A stretch of DNA of 64,000 nucleotides from Ochrobactrum sp. BTU1 (GTDB lineage Bacteria; Pseudomonadota; Alphaproteobacteria; Rhizobiales; Rhizobiaceae), in NCBI GenBank assembly GCA_018798825.1, contig CP076356.1, positions 496,001 to 560,000 of the forward strand, written 5' to 3'. The position numbers and the translations under genes were made by a program. Position 1 is the stretch's first letter. Each line of letters begins with the position of its first letter. Under the pieces are notes generated by a model. The model made no database searches. It worked only from the letters and a program-made list of their open reading frames with translations, and had not been told where the DNA came from. Below are positions 1-9,037 of this stretch, piece by piece.

Positions 1-1
1 A

Positions 2-250
2 CTTGAATCAACCGCTGCGCGCGAACCTCAGTCTTTTGTTCCGACAGGCAATGTTCAGCGCATGCAGAACTTGGTGTTTCCGATCACCGTCATTCCCGAT
101 CAGACAACAATCGCGGTCAATGGGCGGCCAATGCCATTGACACCTGGCATGGCCGTCACCGTTGAAGTGAAAACAGGCAAGCGCCGTATCCTCGAATATC
201 TCTTCTCACCGCTCGTAGAGATCACATCGCAAGCCATGCATGAATTTTAG
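2..250 (+). CDS. HlyD-family type I secretion adaptor, C-terminal end (partial)
   Basis: The reading frame is open at the left edge and ends at TAG 248-250, so only the last 82 residues are present. The tail carries the hallmark of type I secretion membrane-fusion proteins: a PGM motif, then a TGKRRILEYLFSP-like end, where HlyD proteins close their beta domain just before the C-terminus. The adaptor would bridge an inner-membrane ABC exporter and a TolC channel in the periplasm. The same end motif (PGM, TGEKTVWQYLIKPF) is seen in the complete HlyD gene at 41737-42915, but the sequences differ, so this belongs to a second secretion system whose other parts lie to the left of the window. Family assignment is good; the substrate is unknown. 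Confidence 0.8.
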   Translation, partial: LESTAAREPQSFVPTGNVQRMQNLVFPITVIPDQTTIAVNGRPMPLTPGMAVTVEVKTGKRRILEYLFSPLVEITSQAMHEF

Positions 251-307
251 AGATACGATTCATTTTTCAATTGAACAAAATTATAATCTAATTCGCGAGG
301 GATAATC

Positions 308-799
308 ATGCTGATAGGCAATCTAATAAGAACAGTTATGTTTTTGTTTATAGTTATTACGGCTCAAACCGTCAAAGCTAGCGAGCTAAATGAGTTAGAC
401 CTTAAAATTGTTGATGTCGTAAATCGCTATTCAGCTGCTACGAAAGCTGTCAAACTTTGCGGTCGATATATTTTCAACAATAAAGCTCAGGAAAAAATAT
501 TCATAAGTAATAGTAATTTGTCAAAGATTTATGCTTCACGCATCTTTCTGAAGCAATTCCCAACATCGTCCCAAAGTGCGCTTACCGTAAAAGCCGAAGA
601 AATGGATAGGAAATTAGAAACAGCAATCAATCGCTTTTATACTGAGGAGGGCTGTTCACACAGACTTATTAAAAAATTCATTGAATGGTTCGATAACTTG
701 CGGCAGGCACCTCTAGCCCCTTATCCAAAGCCAGATATTTCGGATAAAGAATTCGAGGAGATGGGAATGCGGTGGATAATTTTGAACGATCAATTGTGA
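308..799 (+). CDS. Small secreted hypothetical protein (163 aa)
   Basis: ATG at 308 follows a GAGGG ribosome binding site at a good distance. The first about 24 residues form a signal peptide: a short basic start, a hydrophobic MFLFIVIT core and a probable cleavage after KAS. The mature part is mainly helical and charged and has two cysteines (CGRY and EEGCS), which could form one disulfide in the periplasm. No known domain was recognised. It follows the HlyD-like gene in the same direction by 57 bp and could be co-transcribed. The codon use is more AT-rich than that of the transporter genes to its right. Confidence 0.6.
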   Translation: MLIGNLIRTVMFLFIVITAQTVKASELNELDLKIVDVVNRYSAATKAVKLCGRYIFNNKAQEKIFISNSNLSKIYASRIFLKQFPTSSQSALTVKAEEMDRKLETAINRFYTEEGCSHRLIKKFIEWFDNLRQAPLAPYPKPDISDKEFEEMGMRWIILNDQL

Positions 800-884
800 C
801 TGATGATTGCGAAATTGACAACTTAAGGGGCGGTTCAGGCTTATAGCGTAGAGTCCTACCGCATAAACAATACGAAACTGGATT

Positions 885-1127
885 TTATTGCTGCGGCTGG
901 CGTATTCTTGCCTGAACATGATGATCACCCCATTTCCACTCGGGTTTTTCCCATTTAGGAACACCAAGCATCACGCTGGCAAGGGCTTCGTTAAAATCCA
1001 TGAGTTTGTGAAAAGCACCACGGCCGAAGTGAAGCTGGGGGCGGTCCATCGGATATTTGTCTTTGGAATCCAGCACAACCCACAGCGGTAATATTTCGGG
1101 ACAACCACCCAAAAAATAACCATCGGT
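885..1127 (-). pseudogene. Possible fragment of a degraded gene (minus strand)
   Basis: Read on the minus strand, this stretch has an open frame of about 80 codons with protein-like composition (PLWVVLDSKDKYPMDRP, then KLMDFNEALASVMLGVPKW, then a PQQ end). It has no ATG at its beginning and begins directly after a stop at 1128-1130. It lacks a ribosome binding site and looks like the tail of a larger gene. I do not recognise the family. It lies among other debris and could also be a chance open frame. Confidence 0.3.
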
Positions 1128-1271
1128 TCAGCTCGCCATCTCCAGCACCGTGCACAGGTTACATCAGTTGACCACCCTCGTGAAACCGGGGTAATTTAAA
1201 TGCGTCCGGAAAACCTAAATCGCTCATGAGAGCGTACGATTTTCTGCAAATCTTGTTCCGACCCCAGTTAG

Positions 1272-1448
1272 TATGCTTTGGAATACGGCACAGAAAACAT
1301 CCGCGTCAATGCTGTCATGGCAGATCATATCCGTTCGGGCTTACACAGCGATGATATAATTGTCAATTGGGCAGCAGCTCGGGGTCTATCTGTGAAGGAA
1401 TACTTGGCGGATTTATTTGGGGGCAATATTGCGGTTACAAGACGCTGA
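1272..1448 (+). pseudogene. Remnant of a short-chain dehydrogenase/reductase gene
   Basis: The plus strand from 1272 reads YALEYGTENIRVNAV, followed by an HIRSGLH-like loop, and stops with TGA at 1446-1448. In short-chain dehydrogenases the segment after the catalytic Tyr-Lys helix has the form LA.E.GP..IRVNAV, so this is the C-terminal third of an SDR. The Rossmann fold and active site upstream are missing and no start codon or ribosome binding site is present. It is an inactive fragment left by deletion or rearrangement. Confidence 0.55.
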
Positions 1449-1477
1449 TTGTTGGGTCGGATCTCTTGTAAGCTAAA

Positions 1478-1501
1478 AAGGGCGGCCCACTGGTCGCCCT
1501 T
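1478..1501 (-). terminator. Rho-independent terminator of the sugar ABC operon
   Basis: On the minus strand the sequence forms a 7-bp stem (AAGGGCG / CGCCCTT) with a 10-nt loop, followed directly by a T-rich run. It starts about 20 bp after the stop codon of the binding-protein gene, where transcription of the three-gene minus-strand ABC operon should end. Confidence 0.75.
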
Positions 1502-1521
1502 CTTCAATTTGTTATGCTACG

Positions 1522-2565
1522 TCAGGGCTTTGGCATCCATGCAGGCATCGCTACCTCTGCATGCGAGAACTGTGGCAACTTCGCACCCAGTTCCTCCATA
1601 TTCTTGATATCCTGATCGTTCAGGTCTTTCTGGGTAATGAGCGTCGGCGGGACGATGACCTGTTTTCCAGGATTTTCACCGGCCAAAAGCATAGCGAGTG
1701 ACCGGACGGATACTTGTCCGACCACAGCCGGATTGGTTGCAGCGGTTGCGACCCATGCAGAGCCGGATTCACGCATTGCTGCGATATCGGAGGTCGAGAT
1801 ATCGGCCGAATAGATCTTCACATCGCCAGACATGCCGGCTTCATCTACGGCAATTTTAACGCCCTTTGCGAACTCGTCGTAAGGAGCAAACATTACGGTA
1901 ATGTCCGGGTTGGCAGATATTACAGAACGTGCCTGATTTGCGACCGAATTGGCAATTGGATTATCCATGGTACCGAACTGAGCGGCTTCCTTGATACCGG
2001 AGTATTTCGTTTTGAATTCTTTCCAGGTCTCGTCACGCCGATCAAGTGGAGCTATGCCTGCCACATACACGTAGCCAGCTTTGAAACTCTCGCCATTGTC
2101 CTTGATTGCCTGTTCAAGAGCAAGGCGAGCTAGGTCACGATCCGACTGCTCGACCTGCGGAATTTTTTCATTCTCGACATTAACATCGAATGCGACAACC
2201 TTAATACCTGCATCAACTGCGCGCTTGGCCGCTTCCTTCATCGATTCTGTAAGGCCATGCTGGATAATGATGCCGTTAACACCCAGCGCAATGGCCTGAT
2301 CCACCATGTCTGCCTGCAATGCCGCGTCTTGGCGGCTGTCAAACACTTGAAGCTGGACACCCAAGGCTTTTGACTGCGCTTCGACGCCTGCAAGATAAGA
2401 CTGGAAGAAGTCGCCAGTCGAAAGATAGCGCACGAGTGCGATCTTCACATCACCCGGCTTGTCGAAAGGCTTCGGCATATCGGCGCCAATCGATGGCGCA
2501 ACAAATGTTGCCGCGGCCATTAATCCGAGCGTAAGCGTGCCCAAGGTTCTGCGTGTGAAATTCAT
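1522..2565 (-). CDS. Periplasmic sugar-binding protein of an RbsB-type ABC transporter (probable methylthioribose uptake)
   Basis: The 347-residue protein has a signal peptide (NFTRRTLGTLTLGL start, cleavage near IGA-DMPKP) and then a type 1 periplasmic binding fold of the ribose/LacI class. This is visible from the ALVRYLSTGDFFQSYLAG start, the IDQA..LGVNGIIIQHG segment and the VVAFDVNV segment. The ATG at 2565 is preferred because GGAGGA sits 6-7 bases upstream; a GTG 15 bases earlier overlaps that ribosome binding site. It is the last gene of a minus-strand operon with ATPase and permease. The divergent neighbours mtnK and mtnA act on 5-methylthioribose, so that sugar is the likely ligand. 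This is inference from context; the fold assignment is firm. Confidence 0.87.
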   Translation of the reverse strand: MNFTRRTLGTLTLGLMAAATFVAPSIGADMPKPFDKPGDVKIALVRYLSTGDFFQSYLAGVEAQSKALGVQLQVFDSRQDAALQADMVDQAIALGVNGIIIQHGLTESMKEAAKRAVDAGIKVVAFDVNVENEKIPQVEQSDRDLARLALEQAIKDNGESFKAGYVYVAGIAPLDRRDETWKEFKTKYSGIKEAAQFGTMDNPIANSVANQARSVISANPDITVMFAPYDEFAKGVKIAVDEAGMSGDVKIYSADISTSDIAAMRESGSAWVATAATNPAVVGQVSVRSLAMLLAGENPGKQVIVPPTLITQKDLNDQDIKNMEELGAKLPQFSHAEVAMPAWMPKP

Positions 2566-2615
2566 CTCAGTCTCCTCCACTGATCAATATTGGTAGCGCG
2601 CTGAAGGTTCCCGCT

Positions 2616-3668
2616 TCAGCGTTTGCCTCTTTTCGAGAGCGCAAAAGTAAAAATCAAGGCGATGACAAGTACGCCGCCTTTGACAAAATCCTGTGTGTAG
2701 TAGGGCGCATTCATCATCGTCAGACCCTGCAGAAGGATGCCAACGAAAAGGGCTCCAATGGCAGTGCCGAAAGCATTCGGCTTGGCCGCGCCCAACACGG
2801 CAAAGCCAATAAGCGCTGCAGCGACAGCATCAAGAAGCAGATTGTTGCCCGAAGCTATATCCCCACGTCCGAGCCGAGCAGCAAGAAGAATGCCGCCGAT
2901 AGAAGCGAAGACGCCCGAGATAATATAGGCTGAAATCTTATAAGCATTGACCGGAGCGCCAGCGAGGCTTGCCGCGCGCTCATTGGAGCCAACGGCATAC
3001 ATCATGCGACCGAAACGCGTGTATTCGAGGAAGAACCAAATTACGATGGCAAGCACGATTAGCACCACCACCGAAACCGGTACGAGATTAGGCAGGATGA
3101 AATCAAAGCGGTGGCGGCCGAGAGCCAAAAAAGCTGGGCTGAAAGCACCGGTTGCCGTAGAACCGTCGGGCAAAGTCATTCCTGTGGCAATGGAACGCCC
3201 CTCAGTAGGAATGCGCTGCAAGCCGAGCAACAGAAACATCATACCAAGCGTTGCCAGAAGATCCGGAACGCGCATGTAGACAATGATGATGCCGTTAATC
3301 AGACCGACGATTACCCCCACTGCAAGACAAACAAGCGTTGCGGTCAGTGCGTCCCCACCCATCACCACCATGACGTAAGACGAAGCCATCATGGCAGTCG
3401 TAGCAACCGAGCCTATGGAAAGATCGAAACCACCAACGACGAGTGTCGCTGTGACTCCCAAGGCAAGGATGCCAGTGATCGAAACAGATTGCAGAATAAA
3501 GACCGCACTCTGGGGCGAAGCAAAGCCGCCGGTGACGAGCGAGAAATAAAGGACGAGACCGGCGAGCAGTACAAGGAATCCGTATTTGATCGCCGTTTCT
3601 CGGAGGTTGAAAGCCGTTGGCGGAACCGGGCCGGTCGTGTTGGATGTTGTTGGTTCACTTATCATCAT
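2616..3668 (-). CDS. RbsC-type ABC sugar permease
   Basis: This 350-residue integral membrane protein has about nine or ten hydrophobic segments and the BPD_transp_2 pattern of ribose/galactose permeases (LALGVTATLVVGGFDLSIGS in the first half; AALIGFAVLGAAKP and a long final helix pair near the C-terminus). It forms the inner-membrane channel for the binding protein and the double ATPase. Its ATG overlaps the stop codon of the ATPase gene (ATGA, 3665-3668), showing translational coupling. The length is normal for the family. Specificity cannot be read from the sequence; context points to methylthioribose. Confidence 0.9.
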   Translation of the reverse strand: MMISEPTTSNTTGPVPPTAFNLRETAIKYGFLVLLAGLVLYFSLVTGGFASPQSAVFILQSVSITGILALGVTATLVVGGFDLSIGSVATTAMMASSYVMVVMGGDALTATLVCLAVGVIVGLINGIIIVYMRVPDLLATLGMMFLLLGLQRIPTEGRSIATGMTLPDGSTATGAFSPAFLALGRHRFDFILPNLVPVSVVVLIVLAIVIWFFLEYTRFGRMMYAVGSNERAASLAGAPVNAYKISAYIISGVFASIGGILLAARLGRGDIASGNNLLLDAVAAALIGFAVLGAAKPNAFGTAIGALFVGILLQGLTMMNAPYYTQDFVKGGVLVIALIFTFALSKRGKR

Positions 3669-5179
3669 GCGCTGACCTGTTGATGGAATTTCCCGGCAAT
3701 CTGATTGAGCATCCGCTCGACATCGATCTCGGCATTGCGATGGGCGCCGACGATGGTCTGTTCCGACATCACCAGGATGCGGTCGGCGACTTCGAAGGCT
3801 TCGTCAAGTTCTGTTAGAAAGAGTATCGTCGTGCGCCCCACCGCCGAAGCACGCAGCTTTTCTCCGATTTCTCGACGCGCGGCGATATCGACACCTTGGA
3901 AAGGTTCGTCAAGAATTAGCACGCGCGAGGGCTCCGAGAGCCAACGACCAACCATGACTTTCTGCTGATTGCCACCCGACAGCGTTTGCATGTCATCACG
4001 CTCACTGCGGCAGACCACACCAAGCGACGCGATCTGCTCACGTGCCGTTTTTCTCTCTGCGCGTCGGCGGGCGACGCCAAAAGTCGATAGCCGCCGCAAA
4101 AACGGCAAACTAATATTCTCATAGATGTTAAAATCCGGCACTATGCCGCTGATCGCACGGTCCTTGGCGACGAGAAAAACACCCCGAGCAATAGCCTGAG
4201 CTGTTGTCATCGGCGAATAGCGTGCACCATCCAGCGTCATTACGCCTGCTGCAGGCGCACGCGCGCCAAACATGGTTTCTGCAAGCGCGCTCTTGCCCAC
4301 GCCCACAAGCCCAGTGACAGCAACGGTCTCGCCATCGCCAAGATCGAAATCAAACGGCTGCGATTGTTCGGAAAGCTTGAGGCCACGAACACTCAAGATT
4401 GGTGGCCCCGCGTCACGCACAGCAACTGCCCCCGCAGACACCTTTCGACCGAGCATTGCGTTTACCGCACCTTCATAGTCAAGGTCTGGCCCCTCGAAAC
4501 GGCCTGTTATCCGACCGTCACGCAGCGACACAATGCTGTCTGCAAGCCGGCGGATATCCGACATGCGGTGAGAAATATAGAGAATTGCGACACCACGGGC
4601 CTTCAACCGGTCCACAAGGTCGAATAATCTTTCTGCTTCGGTGCTCGAAAGCGAGGATGTCGGCTCGTCGAGGATCAGCACTTTGGGTTCATGCGCCATT
4701 GCACGCGCGATCGCAACCATCTGGCGATCCGCTAGTGTTAGCTCATTGATTTTAGCAGATAGATTGATCCCCAACCCCATGCGTGCTGCGACTGCGGCCG
4801 CTTCACGACGCACTCGACGAGGATTGAAGAATAGTCGCGCACCGCGTCCATTCAATCGGTCCAGCGTGAGGTTGGTTGCAACATCAAGATCGGTAACTAC
4901 GCCGTCATTAATGTTCTGGTGTACCGTGACAACCCCGGCGCGGATCGCCTCGGCGGGGGTTGCCGGCTCAAAGGCAGCGCCAGCCAAAGTGATCATTCCA
5001 CCACCGCGCTTGAAGACTCCCGATAGAATCCGGACGAGCGTCGATTTACCGGCACCGTTGGCGCCCATCAAAATTGTCACTGCACCGGCTTTGAGGTCGA
5101 GGTCTACTCCTTGCAGCACCTGCACCGGCCCGAAGGATTTGCGCACCCCCTCAATGCGAAACACTGGCTGTTCGCTCAT
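3665..5179 (-). CDS. RbsA/XylG-type double ATPase of the sugar ABC transporter
   Basis: The 504-residue protein has two fused nucleotide-binding domains, the usual size for RbsA/MglA. The first has a canonical Walker A (GANGAGKST, residues 39-47) and Walker B (VLILDEPTSSLS), but its signature is replaced by LTLADRQ. The second has a variant P-loop (GLVGVGKSA), a full LSGGNQQ signature and LILDEPFQGVD. This asymmetry is typical of the CUT2 subfamily. ATG at 5179 has a GGGAGGA ribosome binding site. It is the first gene of the minus-strand operon and faces mtnK across a 144-bp divergent promoter region with a perfect palindrome. Confidence 0.92.
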   Translation of the reverse strand: MSEQPVFRIEGVRKSFGPVQVLQGVDLDLKAGAVTILMGANGAGKSTLVRILSGVFKRGGGMITLAGAAFEPATPAEAIRAGVVTVHQNINDGVVTDLDVATNLTLDRLNGRGARLFFNPRRVRREAAAVAARMGLGINLSAKINELTLADRQMVAIARAMAHEPKVLILDEPTSSLSSTEAERLFDLVDRLKARGVAILYISHRMSDIRRLADSIVSLRDGRITGRFEGPDLDYEGAVNAMLGRKVSAGAVAVRDAGPPILSVRGLKLSEQSQPFDFDLGDGETVAVTGLVGVGKSALAETMFGARAPAAGVMTLDGARYSPMTTAQAIARGVFLVAKDRAISGIVPDFNIYENISLPFLRRLSTFGVARRRAERKTAREQIASLGVVCRSERDDMQTLSGGNQQKVMVGRWLSEPSRVLILDEPFQGVDIAARREIGEKLRASAVGRTTILFLTELDEAFEVADRILVMSEQTIVGAHRNAEIDVERMLNQIAGKFHQQVSA

Positions 5180-5219
5180 AAAGTCCTCCCATTGGAACCA
5201 CGTTAGGATAGGCAGTCGG

Positions 5220-5244
5220 CAAATGTCAAGGCCATTGACATTTG
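5220..5244. promoter_or_regulatory. Perfect 10-5-10 palindrome in the mtnK/ABC divergent promoter
   Basis: The left arm CAAATGTCAA (5220-5229) and right arm TTGACATTTG (5235-5244) are perfect reverse complements separated by GGCCA. The element lies 41 bp upstream of the ABC ATPase start and 79 bp upstream of the preferred mtnK start, so one dimeric repressor or activator bound here could control both transcription units. No regulator gene is adjacent in the window. Confidence 0.7.
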
Positions 5245-5323
5245 ACAGAATGATGCCTTAGCTGTCGGAAAGTCGGTATGGGGATGCGGAGTGGAGGCGC
5301 CCCATGCGCAGGAGGAAAATATC

Positions 5324-6595
5324 ATGGACAGCCACGTCTTTGAGGCGCTGACTACAAATACATTGCCGATCCGATTGGGTAGCAATGTCGCCCTGAAAGC
5401 AAAGGTTGGGGAAGAAAGCTCCCTCTGGACCATCAAGGAGGTTGGGGATGGCAATCTAAATCTGGTTTTTATCGTGACCGGCGAGAAGGGGGCCGCGATT
5501 GTAAAACAGGCGCTGCCCTACGTCCGCCTCGTCGGAGAAAGCTGGCCGCTGCCGCTCAAGCGCTCATTCTTCGAGTATCATGCGTTGAAGCGACAGAGTG
5601 AACGCGATCCGGGTATGGTGCCTGAAATCCTCCACTTCGATGAAGTGCAGGCCATCATTGTCATGGAATTCCTGACCCCCCACATTATTCTGCGACGTGC
5701 GTTGATTGACGGCCAGGAGCTCTCTAAAATTGGTCGCGACCTTGGCCTGTTTGTTGCGCGCACTCTGTTTCGTGGCTCCGATCTTTCTATGTCGACGCGA
5801 GAAAAGAAGGCGGATGTAGCCTTGTTCTCCGACAATGTCGAACTCTGCGACATAACTGAAAACCTCGTATTCTCCGATCCTTATTTCGAGGCCAAGCTCA
5901 ACCATCACACATCACCGCAGCTCGATTCTATTGTTGAACAACTGCGCGCCGACCGTGAACTCAAAGTTGAAGCGCAGCGGTTGAAGCACCTCTTCTCGGC
6001 TAAAGCGGAAACACTCTGCCATGGCGATCTGCACACTGGCTCCGTCATGGTGACGAACGACGAGACGCGCGTCATTGATCCGGAGTTTGCATTTTACGGG
6101 CCGATCAGTTTTGACGTCGGTATGCTGATTGCAAATTTCTGGATGAGCTATTTTTCGCAGGCTGGCCATGAGGCAGTACCAGGCGCACGCGACAGCATGC
6201 GCGCTTACCTCCTCGATACGATTGACACGCTTTGGGAAACCTTTCGCTCAGAATTCGCGACGCTTTGGAGGTCCGAACGTAAAGGGATTCTGTATCAATC
6301 CAGTCTCTTTGAAGATCGCCATGATCCGCTTGCCGCCGAGCAGGCGCTCAATATCGTAATCGATGAAATTTGGCATGAAATGTTGGGCTTTGCCGGCGTT
6401 GAAACCCACCGTCGTATCCTTGGCCTCGCCCACAATGCGGATTTTGAAACAATCGCCGACCCCGACCGTCGTGCCTCGTGCGAAAGCAAGGCTCTGAAGT
6501 TTGGGCGTCATCTCGCCGTCAACCGGCAGCGCATCCATAGCCTGCGGGATATCCGCGAGACGGTGGAACGACTTGAAAAGGAGGTTCTCGCGTGA
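5324..6595 (+). CDS. mtnK: S-methyl-5-thioribose kinase
   Basis: The 423-residue protein belongs to the aminoglycoside-phosphotransferase-like kinase fold and matches methylthioribose kinases in length and motifs. The catalytic loop is HGDLHTGS (residues 233-240). The metal-binding and substrate segment is [15 protein letters not shown] (252-266), a signature of MtnK rather than general APH enzymes. It phosphorylates 5-methylthioribose at C1 with ATP in the cytoplasm, a step of methylthioadenosine salvage. ATG 5324 is chosen over a GTG at 5291 because AGGAGG lies 8 bases before it. Its stop overlaps the GTG start of mtnA (GTGA). The divergent ABC transporter probably supplies the substrate from outside. 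Confidence 0.93.
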   Translation: MDSHVFEALTTNTLPIRLGSNVALKAKVGEESSLWTIKEVGDGNLNLVFIVTGEKGAAIVKQALPYVRLVGESWPLPLKRSFFEYHALKRQSERDPGMVPEILHFDEVQAIIVMEFLTPHIILRRALIDGQELSKIGRDLGLFVARTLFRGSDLSMSTREKKADVALFSDNVELCDITENLVFSDPYFEAKLNHHTSPQLDSIVEQLRADRELKVEAQRLKHLFSAKAETLCHGDLHTGSVMVTNDETRVIDPEFAFYGPISFDVGMLIANFWMSYFSQAGHEAVPGARDSMRAYLLDTIDTLWETFRSEFATLWRSERKGILYQSSLFEDRHDPLAAEQALNIVIDEIWHEMLGFAGVETHRRILGLAHNADFETIADPDRRASCESKALKFGRHLAVNRQRIHSLRDIRETVERLEKEVLA

Positions 6596-7686
6596 AAGTT
6601 GGGGAACGTCACTACCAGACAATCTGGCTAAATAGGGATGGCCGATCCGTCGACATCATTGATCAGCGCTGGCTGCCACATGAGTTCCGCGTGGTTACGC
6701 TCAGGACCGTTGCCGACGTTGCGGTTGCAATCCGGGAAATGTGGGTACGAGGGGCGCCGCTTATCGGGGTTACGGCTGCGTACGGCGTTGCGATCGCAAT
6801 AGCCGACGATCCGTCGGATACGCATCTTGACGCCATTTGGGAAGAACTCAATGAGACCCGTCCGACCGCAATCAATCTGCGCTGGGCACTCAATGAAATG
6901 CGAGAATATCTGCGAACCATTCCAGAGGCGGAACGTGTTGATGCTGCTTATAAGCGCGCTGCAGACATCGCAAAAGAGGATATCGAGCTTAACCGCGCTA
7001 TCGGCGCAAACGGCCTCGATATCATCCGACAGATCGCTTCAAAGAAAAAGCCTGGTGAAGCTGTAAAAATCCTCACCCACTGCAACGCTGGTTGGCTTGC
7101 AACTGTCGATTATGGCACCGCGACCGCGCCAATCTACATGGCGGTTGAGGAGGGAATCCCGGTCCATGTCTATGTTGATGAGACACGACCACGCAACCAG
7201 GGGGCTTTTCTGACCGCTTGGGAAATGAACGGACATGGAGTTCCCCACACATTAATCGTTGATAATGCAGGTGGGCACCTTATGCAGCATGGCGATATCG
7301 ACATGGTCATCGTCGGCACAGACCGTACCACGGCAAACGGCGACGTCTGCAACAAGATAGGGACCTATCTTAAGGCACTCGCAGCACGTGACAACGGCGT
7401 GCCTTTCTATGTCGCACTTCCATCGCCGACTATCGATTGGTCGGTACATGACGGCATTAAAGAAATTCCGATTGAGGAGAGGGCCGCAGATGAAGTGAGT
7501 TTCGTCCAAGGTCGGGCTGCGGATGGCTCGATTGCAAGTGTCCGCATCTCACCAGAAGGAAGCCCCGCCGCCAATCCTGCCTTTGATGTTACACCCGCCC
7601 GCCTCATTACTGGCCTCATCACGGAGCGTGGCATTGCGGCGCCTTCGCCTGAAGGCCTCAAGGCGCTCTTCCCAGAAAGGTGCTGA
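6592..7686 (+). CDS. mtnA: S-methyl-5-thioribose-1-phosphate isomerase
   Basis: The 364-residue protein is a clear MtnA/eIF2B-like isomerase: [13 protein letters not shown] (residues 53-65), THCNAG with the predicted catalytic Cys164, ETRPRNQGA, and [10 protein letters not shown] with the predicted catalytic Asp244. These correspond to Cys160 and Asp240 described in the Bacillus enzyme. It converts methylthioribose-1-phosphate to methylthioribulose-1-phosphate. It starts at GTG within the mtnK stop, so the two are translationally coupled. No dehydratase, enolase-phosphatase, dioxygenase or aldolase follows, so later steps must be encoded elsewhere. Confidence 0.94.
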   Translation: MKVGERHYQTIWLNRDGRSVDIIDQRWLPHEFRVVTLRTVADVAVAIREMWVRGAPLIGVTAAYGVAIAIADDPSDTHLDAIWEELNETRPTAINLRWALNEMREYLRTIPEAERVDAAYKRAADIAKEDIELNRAIGANGLDIIRQIASKKKPGEAVKILTHCNAGWLATVDYGTATAPIYMAVEEGIPVHVYVDETRPRNQGAFLTAWEMNGHGVPHTLIVDNAGGHLMQHGDIDMVIVGTDRTTANGDVCNKIGTYLKALAARDNGVPFYVALPSPTIDWSVHDGIKEIPIEERAADEVSFVQGRAADGSIASVRISPEGSPAANPAFDVTPARLITGLITERGIAAPSPEGLKALFPERC

Positions 7687-8149
7687 AAGGATGGTAGCGA
7701 TAAACCGAGGTCAATCCACGACAGCCAGCCCTCACACTCAGCAATTGGGCTTCTTCCGGCATGGACAGCAGCTTACGGTCATACCAATTTCTTCTGCGGC
7801 GTATAGCCTTGTGAAGCGCGATAACTATGAAGCTCACCGATAAACTGCATTCGCTGGGAGGAATTTGTTAGCGGGGCGTTTTCTTGACGTTTCATCTCAA
7901 ACATCCAGCCCCTCTGGACCGCCGTTTAATGAGATCTGCGCAATGACAACAGCTGATACCGCAGACCGCCGGAATTCGATCATGAATAACTCGCAAAATT
8001 CAAGTCTTCCGGCGGTGTTACCCGAGGGTTGTCAGAGATGGATTTGTCAAAATGCACCCCAACCCTGAGCGAAACCTCAATATCGGTATCACCCCGAACG
8101 TTTGATGCGACAACCGTATCGGTGCGTACTCCGCGCTTAAAGTTCTAGC
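7687..8149. other. Gene-free interval after mtnA
   Basis: No convincing gene, hairpin terminator or repeat was found. Several short open frames lack ribosome binding sites and protein-like composition. Confidence 0.5.
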
Positions 8150-8479
8150 TCAGCCGCCTGAAGACATGACGCGGTGGCAATGTTGCCGCAATTCCTCTGT
8201 CACAGGAATGGATTGAGCATCCGTGTTCAGCTCAGTGAGAACGACATCTTGTTCGAACTTCGCGAGTTCGATTTCGTCGAGATAGGCTGTGAGATTAACC
8301 CTGGCATCCTCAGTAATCGGATCCCAGGAACTTCCGAACTCCTTTTTGCATGCCACTGCATTGACGTAGGTTCTTTCCAGCGCGGCTCTTACATCTGGCT
8401 GATTTGCGAGCGCAGTTTGTGTCATGATGCAAATCAGTAAGATGCCTGACATCGTAAGCGTGTTTGTAAAGCTTTCCAT
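8150..8479 (-). CDS. Small exported hypothetical protein (109 aa)
   Basis: ATG at 8479 has a strong GAGGAG ribosome binding site four bases upstream. The first 25 residues make a signal peptide (hydrophobic SGILLICIM core, cleavage after ALA). The mature 84 residues are helical and acidic, with two cysteines (VACKKEF and RQHCHRV) suited to a periplasmic disulfide. No known domain was recognised. It is a single gene on the minus strand between the methionine-salvage and iron-uptake loci. Confidence 0.65.
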   Translation of the reverse strand: MESFTNTLTMSGILLICIMTQTALANQPDVRAALERTYVNAVACKKEFGSSWDPITEDARVNLTAYLDEIELAKFEQDVVLTELNTDAQSIPVTEELRQHCHRVMSSGG

Positions 8480-8941
8480 TGCACTCCTCAGATAAAATTA
8501 AGCTGCAGACCGCCTTAACATGTTATTCAAGGGGCGTTAATCCTCCCCGTGATTTTTGACCCAACCCAATCACATTCTGTAAGAAACGCGTGCTTTCTGT
8601 CGTTGATCATCAACAGCATGCGTCTGGAAAACACCTTATCGCTCAAGGAAGTAGCACAATACCGTGACAGCCGGTGGACGCTCAAACTAACCGGGACCGG
8701 CATCTTGCAGCGCCAAAGCTGCGCAGGTTGCCTAGCAGCTTACGTCATTCACCCTTTCAGCGCGATAAACGCGTCGCCAGCAAGTTTGCTTTGGCTCACA
8801 CCCGTATACCCCTTCGCCGTCTTTGTTTAAAAGAGTTCTAATTCATTTTAGTTGCAAGATTGCGTTTGTATTATTACTGCTTGGTGATGCTCTAATCGAC
8901 CGGGTGAGCTAAGCGCTATTAAGCGAGCGAAGAAGATTAAA
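8480..8941. other. Intergenic region upstream of the ECF sigma operon
   Basis: About 460 bp without a credible gene; an open frame at 8549-8830 lacks a ribosome binding site and a recognisable product. The last 120 bp before the sigma operon are AT-rich and should hold its promoter. I could not identify a clear Fur, Irr or RirA box by eye. Confidence 0.45.
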
Positions 8942-9037
8942 ATGACCACTGACACAGATGCCAACGACCTGGCAAACAGCCTAATTCTCGCGGAATCTGT
9001 ATTTTCCGTCGAAACTTCCTCGATAATTGCTTTATGA
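8942..9037 (+). CDS. 31-residue leader peptide coupled to the ECF sigma gene
   Basis: ATG 8942 is preceded by a purine-rich AAGAAG and opens a 31-codon frame (MTTDTDANDLANSLILAES start) ending in TGA 9035-9037. That stop overlaps the ATG of the sigma gene (ATGA, 9034-9037). The sigma start itself has no Shine-Dalgarno sequence, so termination on this small frame probably delivers ribosomes to it. The peptide may only be a coupling device; no function is claimed for its sequence. Confidence 0.55.
   Translation: MTTDTDANDLANSLILAESVFSVETSSIIAL

Noticed and set aside
5180..5323. SAM-type riboswitch upstream of mtnK
   Set aside because: The region is short and contains the protein-binding-type palindrome; no multi-helix riboswitch architecture or terminator hairpin was seen.
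8549..8830. 93-codon plus-strand frame before the sigma operon
   Set aside because: No ribosome binding site and no protein-like domain pattern.
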